DNA of 64,000 nt, from NCBI GenBank assembly GCA_037444625.1, contig JBBIMA010000001.1, forward strand, positions 62,001 to 126,000. The letters run 5' to 3'. The notes beneath the pieces are model-generated. The model had not been told where the DNA came from and did no database searches. It was given only the letters and a program-made list of their open reading frames with translations. Every line of letters begins with the position of its first letter. The first letter of the stretch is position 1. Positions 49,891 to 57,930 of this stretch are shown here, in pieces. The position numbers and the translations under genes are program-made. Origin of the DNA: DTHT01 sp037444625. Lineage in GTDB: Bacteria; Acidobacteriota; Terriglobia; Bryobacterales; Bryobacteraceae.

Positions 49891-51831
49891 TTGAGACTTG
49901 CCGAGAGCGCGATTCTGCGGGAGCCGACCGAACGGTGGACCACGGCCGACGCGGCCGAGCTGTATGACGTGGCCAGTTGGGGCAAGGGCTACTTTTCGGT
50001 CGGAGAGAACGGGCACCTGCATGTGCATCCCACCAAGGAGCCGACGCGGTCCATAGACCTGAAGCAGTTGGTGGACACGCTGGTGCTGCGGGGCATTCCG
50101 CTGCCCATCCTGATCCGCTTCGGTGACGTCCTGCGGCACCGGCTGAGCGAGATTTACCAGGCCTTCGAGAGCGCCATCGGCGAGCACGGCTATCAAGGCG
50201 GCTACTGCTGCGTCTACCCGGTCAAGGTGAACCAGCAGCGGCAAGTGATCGAGGAGCTGTTCGAGTTCGGGCGGCGCTACCGCTTCGGGCTGGAGGCGGG
50301 ATCCAAGCCGGAGCTGCTGGCGGTGCTGGCCCTGGCCGACAACCAGACGCCCATCATCTGCAACGGCTTCAAGGACGACGAGTACATCGAGATGGTGATG
50401 CTGGCGCGCAAGATCGGCCGGGCCATCATTCCGGTGGTGGAGAAGTACACCGAGCTGGAGATGATCGCCCGGCACGCCCGGCGGATGGGGGTGCGGCCGA
50501 CGATCGGGCTGCGGTTGAAGCTGGCGGCGCGGGGTTCGGGGCGCTGGAAGTCCTCGGCCGGCTACCGCTCGAAATTCGGGCTGACGGTGAGCGAAGCGCG
50601 GCGGGCGCTGGAGCAGCTCAAGAGCCTGGGGATGGCGGACTGCCTGGAGCTGCTGCACTTCCACCTGGGCAGCCAGATCACCAACATCCGTTTCATCAAG
50701 GCGGCGGTGATCGAGGCGGCGCGCCTGTACGTCGAGCTGGCGCGCGCCGGGGCGGGGCTGAAATATCTGGACGTGGGGGGCGGGCTGGGGGTGGACTACG
50801 ACGGCTCGCAAACCGACTTCGAATCCAGCGTGAACTACACCCTTCAGGAATACGCCAACGACGTGGTCTACCACGTGCAGAACGTCTGCGACGAGGCGGG
50901 GGTGGCCCATCCCACCATCGTTTCCGAGAGCGGGCGGGCGGTGGTGGCCTACCACAGCATGCTGGTGTTCAACGTGCTCGGGGTCAGCGGCTTGGGGGAA
51001 GAGGAAGCGCCGCAGGAGCTGCCCCCGGACGCCGAACAGCCGCTCGTAGATCTTCAGGAAACTTACGCCTCCTTGAGCGTGAAGAACCTGCTGGAGGCCT
51101 ACCATGACGCCCAGCAGGCGCTCGATCAGGCTCTGAACCTGTTCAGCCTGGGGTATCTGCCGCTGGAACAGCGCTGCCTGGCGGAGAATTACTACTGGGC
51201 GATTTGCCGCCGCATCCAGCGGCTCTCCCGCGAGCTGGATTACCTGCCCGAGGAGTTGGAGGGCCTGGACGCCATGCTCTCGGACACTTACTTCTGCAAC
51301 TTTTCCCTGTTTCAAAGCATGCCGGATAGCTGGGCGATCAAGCAGCTCTTTCCGGTGATGCCGATCCACCGGCTGAACGAGCGCCCCACCCGGCACGCCA
51401 TTCTGGGCGACATCTCCTGCGACTCCGACGGCAAGATAGACCAGTTCATAGACCGGCGGGACGTCCGGCGCACCCTGCCGCTGCACGCCTTCCAGGGCGA
51501 GCCCTACTATCTGGGCGCCTTCCTGTTAGGCGCCTACCAGGAGATCCTAGGCGACCTGCACAATCTGTTCGGGGACACCAACGCCGTGCACGTGAGCCTG
51601 AACGGCGAGGGCGAGGTGATCCTGGATAACGTCATCAAGGGCGACACCGTGCGCGAGGTGCTCGAGTACGTCCAGTTCAACACCGAGGAACTGCTGGGGC
51701 GCTTCCGCCGCGACGTGGAGGCCGCCCTGCGCGAGGGCAAGATCGGCTACGAAGAGTCCGGCCGCCTGCTGCGCTTTTACGAAGACGGCCTGCACGGGTA
51801 CACCTATTTGGAGGAAGGGCACCCGCGCTGA
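49891..51831 (+). CDS. speA: Biosynthetic arginine decarboxylase SpeA
   Basis: Decarboxylates arginine to agmatine, the entry to putrescine and spermidine synthesis. The 646-residue length is typical. It starts with WGKGYFSVGENGHLHVHP, then the PLP lysine region CVYPVKVNQQRQVIEE near 108-123, FGLEAGSKPELL, ICNGFKDDEYIE, LHFHLGSQITNI, YLDVGGGLGVDYDGS and VSESGRAVVAYHS. The C-terminal DISCDSDGKIDQF and GAYQEILGDLHNLFGDTNAV carry the other active-site half. The start is TTG at 49891, ten bases after GGGAAGGAG. Confidence 0.95.
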   Translation: MRLAESAILREPTERWTTADAAELYDVASWGKGYFSVGENGHLHVHPTKEPTRSIDLKQLVDTLVLRGIPLPILIRFGDVLRHRLSEIYQAFESAIGEHGYQGGYCCVYPVKVNQQRQVIEELFEFGRRYRFGLEAGSKPELLAVLALADNQTPIICNGFKDDEYIEMVMLARKIGRAIIPVVEKYTELEMIARHARRMGVRPTIGLRLKLAARGSGRWKSSAGYRSKFGLTVSEARRALEQLKSLGMADCLELLHFHLGSQITNIRFIKAAVIEAARLYVELARAGAGLKYLDVGGGLGVDYDGSQTDFESSVNYTLQEYANDVVYHVQNVCDEAGVAHPTIVSESGRAVVAYHSMLVFNVLGVSGLGEEEAPQELPPDAEQPLVDLQETYASLSVKNLLEAYHDAQQALDQALNLFSLGYLPLEQRCLAENYYWAICRRIQRLSRELDYLPEELEGLDAMLSDTYFCNFSLFQSMPDSWAIKQLFPVMPIHRLNERPTRHAILGDISCDSDGKIDQFIDRRDVRRTLPLHAFQGEPYYLGAFLLGAYQEILGDLHNLFGDTNAVHVSLNGEGEVILDNVIKGDTVREVLEYVQFNTEELLGRFRRDVEAALREGKIGYEESGRLLRFYEDGLHGYTYLEEGHPR

Positions 51832-51861
51832 GTCCCTCGGGCAAAGGCTCAGGCCGGGGCT

Positions 51862-53301
51862 TCAGCGCCAGGGACCGGCCAGGGGGCGCGGCGGCCGGGC
51901 GATGGACTGGAAGCGCGCCAGGCGCACCTGGTCGCGGTTGCGGAAGGAAATCAGGGGCATGAAGCCCATTTCGAGGATCTCCTCGACCGCCTCCAGGCTC
52001 AACAGCAGCTCGGCGCAGGGCTTCATCTTGGTCTCGCCTTCTTCCTGGTAGAAGTGGGCGGGCAGGCCGTCAATGTCCTGGAGCATGCCGGGCCGCATTT
52101 CCCAGCCCCAGTTTTGGAAGGCCCGCCCCAGCAGGTAGACGCAAGCGAAGACCGGGTTGCCCCACAGATACCACTGATGCTGGGGCGGCTCGGGCATCTC
52201 CTCGAAATCGAAGGCCTCGATGGGATCGGTCCGGCGGCCGTAAGGCAGCCGCAGCAGGAAGCGAGGCAGGGCCAGGCCGATCCAAGCCGCTTCCGGCATG
52301 GCCCGCAGAGCGTTCCAGGCCTCCGCCGCCCCCGCCTGCGCGGGCTCGGCGCCCGCCTCGGCCAGGAAGGGCGCGCCGGCCTGCGAAGCCAGCTTGGCCA
52401 AACGAGCCAGCAGGGCGGCGTCCTCGCGGGTCTGCTCGAAGACATAGTTGCCGGCCACCACCGCCCAGGGTTCGCCCCCCAGCGTGCCGATGGCTTGCTC
52501 GACCAGCAGGCGATAGAGCCCGCCGGCCACACCTTGGCCCGAGCTCAGATCGGCGGCCAACTCCTGCTTGGTCAGATCCAGCAGGTAGATGCGCAGCCGC
52601 CCGTCGGTCTCCAGCCGCCGCATCAGAAAGAAGACGCCGCGCCAAGCCGCTTCGAGAGCTTGAAAAGCGGGCTGATGAAGCAAGGCCCGCATCAGGCCGC
52701 CCAAGGCCGCATCCACCTGAGCCAGGACCTCCTGCTGCTTGGGATCGGGCCGGGGTTGCAAGTAGGGCGCCACCAGGCGGCGCACGTACTCGGCCAGCGG
52801 GTCGGCGGCGCGAGCCGCTCCGGCGCGCGCCTCGGCGGCTTCCACCGCTTCTTCCAGCAGGCTGCCGGAGGCGAGCTGGGCCGGCTCGGGAGCAGCCTGG
52901 GGTGCCGTGCGCAAGCCCAATTCTTCGGCCGCCAGCGAGAAGGTCCGCGCGTCAGCCAGCTTGTCGCGGGCGATGCGCAGGCGGCGGAAGATTTCCAGCG
53001 AGGCGTAGATCCGGTCGGGATGGAAGTCCTCCAGCTCGTGGAAGCGGAGGGCGAGGTGGGGGCCGAGTTGAAGCGAGGGGGCCATCTGCCGGAGCACGGC
53101 GTCGAAGTTGTCCCGATCCACCGCCAGGGGCCGGCGAGCGGCCAGGGGCGGCTCGGCCGGGCGGGCAGCGCGCTGGGCGCGCCCGGTGAAGTCCCCGAGC
53201 AGCAGGATGCGGAAGGGCGTCTCGGAATCCGGCAGGGTGGCGGCTTGGGGCTGGGGACCGGCCTCCAGCTCGATTTTTCCGAAGTCGAAGGGCTTGGGCA
53301 T
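51862..53301 (-). CDS. Orphan type VI secretion sheath protein, TssB-like and TssC-like domains fused
   Basis: A 479-residue protein. Residues of about 26-125 are TssB-like: PFRILLLGDFTGR, LAVDRDNFDAVLRQMAP and LEDFHPDRIYASLEIFRRL. A linker with an AADPLAEYVRRL segment leads to a TssC-like part: LLHQPAFQALEAAWRGVFFL, LLDLTKQELAADL and GNYVFEQTREDAALLARLA. In normal T6SS these are two genes whose products form the contractile sheath. No tssK, hcp, vgrG, clpV or baseplate gene is nearby. The ATG at 53299-53301 follows GGAGG at 6 bases. It could belong to a distant T6SS-like locus, another contractile system, or act alone. Confidence 0.8.
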   Translation of the reverse strand: MPKPFDFGKIELEAGPQPQAATLPDSETPFRILLLGDFTGRAQRAARPAEPPLAARRPLAVDRDNFDAVLRQMAPSLQLGPHLALRFHELEDFHPDRIYASLEIFRRLRIARDKLADARTFSLAAEELGLRTAPQAAPEPAQLASGSLLEEAVEAAEARAGAARAADPLAEYVRRLVAPYLQPRPDPKQQEVLAQVDAALGGLMRALLHQPAFQALEAAWRGVFFLMRRLETDGRLRIYLLDLTKQELAADLSSGQGVAGGLYRLLVEQAIGTLGGEPWAVVAGNYVFEQTREDAALLARLAKLASQAGAPFLAEAGAEPAQAGAAEAWNALRAMPEAAWIGLALPRFLLRLPYGRRTDPIEAFDFEEMPEPPQHQWYLWGNPVFACVYLLGRAFQNWGWEMRPGMLQDIDGLPAHFYQEEGETKMKPCAELLLSLEAVEEILEMGFMPLISFRNRDQVRLARFQSIARPPRPLAGPWR

Positions 53302-53390
53302 GGCGGGCCTCCGCTTCGGGTCATTATGCAGGAAATCCGCGCGGCGGGCAAGCCTGGCGTGCGGGCGGGAAGCCTGGGGCGGGCCCCTGG

Positions 53391-54743
53391 CTAGGGAGGC
53401 GGGGCTTTCCTGAAGAACTCCAGAGTGACGTCGCCCGGCGGGGCGCTCTCCCAAGTCAACGGGGCGGAGTCGGCGTAGAGTTTCTGCTGCCGGCGGAGCA
53501 GGGCCATCAGTTCCTCCACCCTCGCTCGATGGGACGGGCGGTCGGCGAGATCCTCCACCTCGTCGGGGTCGGCCGCCAGGTCGAACAGTTGCGTGCGGTT
53601 GATGCGCGGATAGCGCAGCAGCTTGAAGCGGCCGCGGCGCACGGCGCGCTGGGTATCCCTGTAAGCCAGGAACACGGCGTCTCGGACCTGCCTGGCCCGG
53701 CCGCGGATCACAGGCACGAGGCTCTTGCCCTCCAGTGAGGCCGGCGGCGCCAGGCCGACGAGTTCGCAGATCGTCGGATAGATGTCGAACAGATAAGCAA
53801 AGGCTTCCACCTGCCTGCCGCGCGGGATACCGGGGCCGGCGATGATCAGCCCGGGCCGCATACTGTGTTCGTAGAGGTTCTGCTTGCCCATCAGGCCGTG
53901 ACTACCCAGGGCAAGCCCTTGGTCGGAAGTGAACAGGAAGATCGTGTTGTCGTACTGGCCGGCCTGCTTCACGGCTTCCAGAACCCGGCCGATTTCCCGG
54001 TCCATCTGGGTGATGACCGCATAGTAATCGCGCAGGTGGCGGCGGATCTCGTCCTGGGTGCGGGGCCAGGCGGCCAAACGTTCGTCGCGGACCAACAAGT
54101 CCCCGTTATCGAATGGGTGGAAGGGCCTGAAATTGCGCGGGAGCGGGATCTTGGCCGGATCGTACATCGCCAGAAACTCCGGTGCGGCGACGCGCGGGTC
54201 GTGGGGGGAAGCGCCCGCCAGGTACATGAAGAAGGGCCGGCCCGGATCCTGCTTCCAGCGCGCGAGGAAGCGCAGGGCGCCGTCGGCCATCTGTTTGCCG
54301 GGTTGCGCAGCGAGGCGGTCGGCCTGGTCGTCAGGCTCGGGGTAATCGCTGTAGGCGAACGACTTTTGCGCAGCGTGATCGGTGTTGCTGCGCTTGGTGA
54401 ACTGATAGGTGGCGTAGCCCGCCTGGTTCAACGTGGCGGGCAGGTTGGGCGTGGCGCTGGGATCGCGCAGAAGGGAGAACCATGAGCGGCCCCGCATGAT
54501 CATCATGCGGCTGGGCAAGCAGACCGCGGCGACGTGCCCGCCCATGCAGTACGCATTGCGGAAGGTCACGCCCGAGCGCACCAGGCGGTCGAGATTGGGC
54601 GTCCGGACGGCGGGGTTGCCGAGGGCATGGATGGTGTCCTGGCGCTGGTCGTCGGTGACGATCAAGACCACGTTGGGGCGGCGGCCCTGCGCTGAGGCGG
54701 TGGCGGCGAGTCCGAGTCGGGTCAACATTTCCCGGCGTGTCAT
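53391..54743 (-). CDS. Exported sulfatase (formylglycine type)
   Basis: A 450-residue arylsulfatase-family enzyme removing sulfate esters, probably from carbohydrates. The N-terminus TRREMLTRLGLAATASAQG is a short export signal, possibly Tat. NVVLIVTDDQRQDT holds the metal aspartates near 31-32. The sulfatase motif CLPSR has its cysteine near 75, which needs conversion to formylglycine. SPHDPRV and FTSDQGLALGSHGLMGKQ are further metal/sulfate-binding motifs. No sulfatase-modifying enzyme lies in the window. With the agarase-like hydrolase it suggests use of sulfated polysaccharide; this is inference. Confidence 0.9.
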   Translation of the reverse strand: MTRREMLTRLGLAATASAQGRRPNVVLIVTDDQRQDTIHALGNPAVRTPNLDRLVRSGVTFRNAYCMGGHVAAVCLPSRMMIMRGRSWFSLLRDPSATPNLPATLNQAGYATYQFTKRSNTDHAAQKSFAYSDYPEPDDQADRLAAQPGKQMADGALRFLARWKQDPGRPFFMYLAGASPHDPRVAAPEFLAMYDPAKIPLPRNFRPFHPFDNGDLLVRDERLAAWPRTQDEIRRHLRDYYAVITQMDREIGRVLEAVKQAGQYDNTIFLFTSDQGLALGSHGLMGKQNLYEHSMRPGLIIAGPGIPRGRQVEAFAYLFDIYPTICELVGLAPPASLEGKSLVPVIRGRARQVRDAVFLAYRDTQRAVRRGRFKLLRYPRINRTQLFDLAADPDEVEDLADRPSHRARVEELMALLRRQQKLYADSAPLTWESAPPGDVTLEFFRKAPPP

Positions 54744-54872
54744 GCAGGCTTCCCTTCCCGCAGGATACGCCCGGAGTCGGCCCGGCGAGAAGCGGAAGCG
54801 CGGTCCGGGCGCCGAGTTCGCGGCCGCTGTGTTAGACTAAGCGAATTCAGGCGCGGGCACCGGCCGAGCTCG

Positions 54873-55637
54873 ATGCGGGGATTTCCATACGGCTTCCTGC
54901 TGGCGAACTTGATCCTGCGGGACTTCAAGATTCGCTACCGCAACATGTCGCTGGGGATTTTCTGGTCGCTGTTGAATCCCCTGGTGCTGATGGGGGTGCT
55001 GACCTTCATCTTCACGAAGGTTTTTCCCAGTCCGTCCCACCCGAATTTCGGGGTTTTCGTGCTCTGCGGGCTGGTGCCGTTCAATTTCTTCGCGCTGGCC
55101 TGGGTGAGCGGGACGACTTCGCTGTTTAACAACGCCGCCCTCATCAAGCGGGTGCGCTTTCCCCGGGAGATCCTGCCGGTTTCGGTCGTGCTGGCCAACG
55201 GGATTCATTTCCTGATCCAGATCGGGCTGCTGATCAGCTTCGTGCTGGCGACCGGCTACGGGGTGAACCGCCAGTGGCTTTGGCTGCCGGTCGTGCTGGG
55301 GCTGGAGGTGGTGTTCGTCTGCGGCCTTTCGCTGGCCTCCTCGGCCCTGGATGTGTTTTTCCGGGACGTGCGCTACGTGGTCGAGTCGGCCAACACGGTG
55401 CTGTTCTGGCTGGTGCCGATCTTTTATTCCTTCGCGATCATTCCCGCCGAGTACCGCACGATTTACCAGTTCAACCCGGTGGCGGCGGTGGTGCTGGCCT
55501 GCCGGCTGATCCTGCTGGAGGGCCGCCGGCCGCCCTTCTCGCTGCTGTGGAAGCTGACCTTCGTTTCCCTGCTGGCGCTGGGGCTCGGGCTGGCGGTGTT
55601 CGCCCGGGGCAAGCGGAAGTTTGCGGATCATCTCTGA
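54873..55637 (+). CDS. ABC-2 type polysaccharide export permease (Wzm-like)
   Basis: A 254-residue permease with six predicted helices. ANLILRDFKIRYRNMSLGIFWSLLNPL (cited in part as RDFKIRYR and LGIFWSLLNPL) is the conserved N-terminal start of O-antigen/teichoic acid exporters such as Wzm, KpsM and TagG. It forms the channel with the ATPase 4 bases downstream and would move a lipid-linked glycan across the inner membrane. A TAGACT possible -10 is at 54833-54838. Confidence 0.9.
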   Translation: MRGFPYGFLLANLILRDFKIRYRNMSLGIFWSLLNPLVLMGVLTFIFTKVFPSPSHPNFGVFVLCGLVPFNFFALAWVSGTTSLFNNAALIKRVRFPREILPVSVVLANGIHFLIQIGLLISFVLATGYGVNRQWLWLPVVLGLEVVFVCGLSLASSALDVFFRDVRYVVESANTVLFWLVPIFYSFAIIPAEYRTIYQFNPVAAVVLACRLILLEGRRPPFSLLWKLTFVSLLALGLGLAVFARGKRKFADHL

Positions 55638-55640
55638 GCC

Positions 55641-56381
55641 ATGGCGGCGATCGAATTCCGCAACGTCTCCAAGATTTACCACCGGCACCCCAGCCGGCCG
55701 TTCTTTCACCGCTACCTGCTGGACAAGTGGCGCCGGGCGCACAAGGAACGCTTCTACGCCTTGCGGGACGTCAGCTTCCGGCTGGAGCGCGGGGAGACCC
55801 TGGCGGTGGTGGGAGCCAACGGGGCGGGCAAGAGCACGCTGCTGAGCCTGATCGCGGGCCTCTCGTTCCCGGACCGGGGAGAGGTGCGGGTGGAAGGACG
55901 CACGGCGGGGCTGCTGGAGCTGGGCTCGGGCTTCCACCCCGACCTGACCGGACGCGAGAACCTGAAGGTCTACGCCGCCTTGCTGGGGCTGGACGCCCGG
56001 CAACTGCGCGAGCGCTTCGAGCGGATCGTCGAATTCGCGGGCATCGGCCAGTTCCTGGACGAGCCGCTGAGGACCTACTCCTCGGGGATGGTTCTGCGCC
56101 TGGCCTTCTCGGTGGCCATCCACGTGGAGGCCGACATCCTGCTGTTCGACGAGGTGCTGGCGGTGGGTGACCAGGCCTTCCAGGCGGCCTGCTTCGAGAA
56201 GATTCTGGCGCTGAGGCGAACGGGCTCGACCTTCGTGTGCGTTTCCCACGCTCCGGAAATCCTCAAGCGGCTGTGCGAGCGGGCCCTCTGGCTGGAGGGC
56301 GGGCGCGTGGTGCGGGACGGGCCGATCCGCGAGGTGCTGGAAGCCTATCAATCCTTCCTGGCGGTGAAGGCGGCCGAGTGA
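55641..56381 (+). CDS. ABC polysaccharide export ATPase (Wzt-like, without C-terminal sugar-binding domain)
   Basis: A 246-residue ATPase. Walker A is GANGAGKST at 58-66, the signature YSSGMVLRLAFS near 147, and Walker B is ILLFDEVLAVGD near 170. LELGSGFHPDLTGRENL is the Wzt/TagH-specific segment. The protein ends soon after the NBD, so it lacks the carbohydrate-binding domain of O9a-type Wzt; export should not depend on end-cap recognition by this subunit. The 3' end overlaps the convergent beta-propeller gene by 34 bases. Confidence 0.92.
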   Translation: MAAIEFRNVSKIYHRHPSRPFFHRYLLDKWRRAHKERFYALRDVSFRLERGETLAVVGANGAGKSTLLSLIAGLSFPDRGEVRVEGRTAGLLELGSGFHPDLTGRENLKVYAALLGLDARQLRERFERIVEFAGIGQFLDEPLRTYSSGMVLRLAFSVAIHVEADILLFDEVLAVGDQAFQAACFEKILALRRTGSTFVCVSHAPEILKRLCERALWLEGGRVVRDGPIREVLEAYQSFLAVKAAE

Positions 56382-57835
56382 GCCGGAGCGGGCTCGGGCC
56401 GGAAGCGGAAGGCGTACCAATCGGCGTCCCTGAGCCAGACCCGCAGGCGGACGGGTTTGCCCTCCAGGGCCCCGAGGTCGGCGCCTCCGCGCCAGCGCAC
56501 GACGGCCTCGATCTCATCCCCCGTCATCTCGAGGGCCTCCTCCAGACGGTAGCCGGGCAGGGGACGGCCGGCCTCGTCCTGGATCTCGACGCGCAGCCCG
56601 CCGGCGGCCGAGGTCGAATAGTTGATCTGCAGGGTGCGGCCGCGGAAGCGGAAGGGCTTGGTGAGCAGCTCGCCGCCGGCGTAGCCGGCGTGCACGGAGG
56701 CCAGGCCGTCCAGCCGTAGCGTGTAGCGGCGCAGGTGCGCGGTGGGCTGGCCGTAATTGCGCGCCACGTAAAAGGACATGCGATTCCGGCCGGTGGGCAC
56801 GATGTTCAGGGCGGGGTAGTTCGAGCGGGAGACCCAGTTCTCCCAGCCCAGGCCGGGACGGAGAAACGCCTCCAGGAACGTGCGGTCGTAACGATCGCCG
56901 CCCCGGCTGCTGATGAGCACGGCGTCCGAGCAGTCCCGGTAGTAGCGGGGATCCACTCCGACGGCGCGAGCCTGCTCGTCGCTGAGGACCTGCCTGCCGG
57001 GAAAGAAGCGGGCGCACAGGCCGATGTAGATCTGGGGAGCGCGAAAGTAGGGGCTGGTCTGATTGGTGTACAGGTGCTCCGGCGGCGCCTGGGGGAAACT
57101 CATCTCGACGGGCCGGCTCCAGTGGAGGAAATCCGGGCTGGTGACGCGGGAAACCCAGCGGTAGTCGGTGCCCCCGATGCGCTTCCAGGTGCGGAAGTAG
57201 CAGACGTAGCGGCCCTCGCTTTCCGACCAGAAAGCCACGTTCTGGGAATCGAAGGCCGTGCCGCCGGGCGGCGGGATGACGGCGCGCTCGCTCAGCCGGC
57301 GCCAGCGAATGCCGTCGGCGGAGACGAAGGCGTGGAGTCCGCTGGAAGAGGTTCCGGCCAGCGCCTTGTAGCGCTCGGCGGGCGGAGTTCCGGGGCGGGC
57401 GTCGAGCAGCGGGCTGAAGTTGTGCGAGAAGGGCGGCAGGCCGGCCAGGATCACGTTGTTGTCGGTGCTGCCGTTGATTCGGTACAGGCCGAGCGAGGGC
57501 TTGCTCCAGCGGACACCGTCCTCGGACTGGGCGTAACAGGTGACCTCGCGGGCGCTGCCGTCGGGGCCCGCGGCGGGCAGCCCGCGGTAGTACAGGCGGT
57601 AGAGCGGGCCGTCTTTGAGGACCGTGAAATAGCCGCTGAACGGGCCTTCCCAGGGCCGGTTCAACTCCAGGGCGACGCCCTCGTCCACGGGCTGCCCCAG
57701 CCGCAGTTCGAGGCCCGTCATGCGCTCGATGAACAGGCGGTCTACGAAGAGTTCGCGGCGCGCGCCGAGTTCGAGAACCTGGGCGGCCAGCAGGGGAGCC
57801 GAGAGGGCGGCCAGGGCCGCGCGTCGTCGAGGCAT
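56348..57835 (-). CDS. Exported beta-propeller glycosidase-like protein (GH32/GH43 type fold)
   Basis: A 495-residue protein with a signal peptide (RRRAALAALSAPLLAAQ). RRELFVDRLFIERM and YFTVLKDGPLYRLYYRG, YAQSEDGVRWSKPSLGLYR and AFWSESEGRYVCYFRTWKR are blade-like repeats typical of five-bladed propellers in GH32/GH43/GH130-like proteins common in Planctomycetes and Acidobacteriota. A beta-sandwich C-terminal part (from about 395) has LTKPFRFRGRTLQINYST. Catalytic acids cannot be assigned by eye; it may bind or cut glycans. Confidence 0.72.
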   Translation of the reverse strand: MPRRRAALAALSAPLLAAQVLELGARRELFVDRLFIERMTGLELRLGQPVDEGVALELNRPWEGPFSGYFTVLKDGPLYRLYYRGLPAAGPDGSAREVTCYAQSEDGVRWSKPSLGLYRINGSTDNNVILAGLPPFSHNFSPLLDARPGTPPAERYKALAGTSSSGLHAFVSADGIRWRRLSERAVIPPPGGTAFDSQNVAFWSESEGRYVCYFRTWKRIGGTDYRWVSRVTSPDFLHWSRPVEMSFPQAPPEHLYTNQTSPYFRAPQIYIGLCARFFPGRQVLSDEQARAVGVDPRYYRDCSDAVLISSRGGDRYDRTFLEAFLRPGLGWENWVSRSNYPALNIVPTGRNRMSFYVARNYGQPTAHLRRYTLRLDGLASVHAGYAGGELLTKPFRFRGRTLQINYSTSAAGGLRVEIQDEAGRPLPGYRLEEALEMTGDEIEAVVRWRGGADLGALEGKPVRLRVWLRDADWYAFRFRPEPAPAHSAAFTARKD

Positions 57836-57914
57836 ACCTCGGGCAGGCTAGCACAGGGCGGGCGGGCACGGTGCGGACGCCCGGGGCCTGCCCCCGCCGC
57901 TGCTCCGCGCGGCG

Positions 57915-57920
57915 TATACT
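57915..57920 (+). promoter_or_regulatory. Possible -10 element before the Gfo/Idh/MocA gene
   Basis: TATACT lies 10 bases before the ATG at 57931. No clear -35 is visible. Transcription from it would give a nearly leaderless mRNA. Confidence 0.35.
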
Positions 57921-57930
57921 GTTCGGCCGT

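Noticed and set aside
48967..51486. An 839-codon open frame on the minus strand through speA and murB
   Set aside because: It is antisense to speA, which is a full-length arginine decarboxylase, and runs out of frame through murB. The sequence is low in complexity and matches no family.
54837..56420. A long minus-strand frame opposite the Wzm/Wzt-type genes
   Set aside because: It is the complement of two clear transporter genes and reads as a Gln/Arg/His-rich shadow without motifs.
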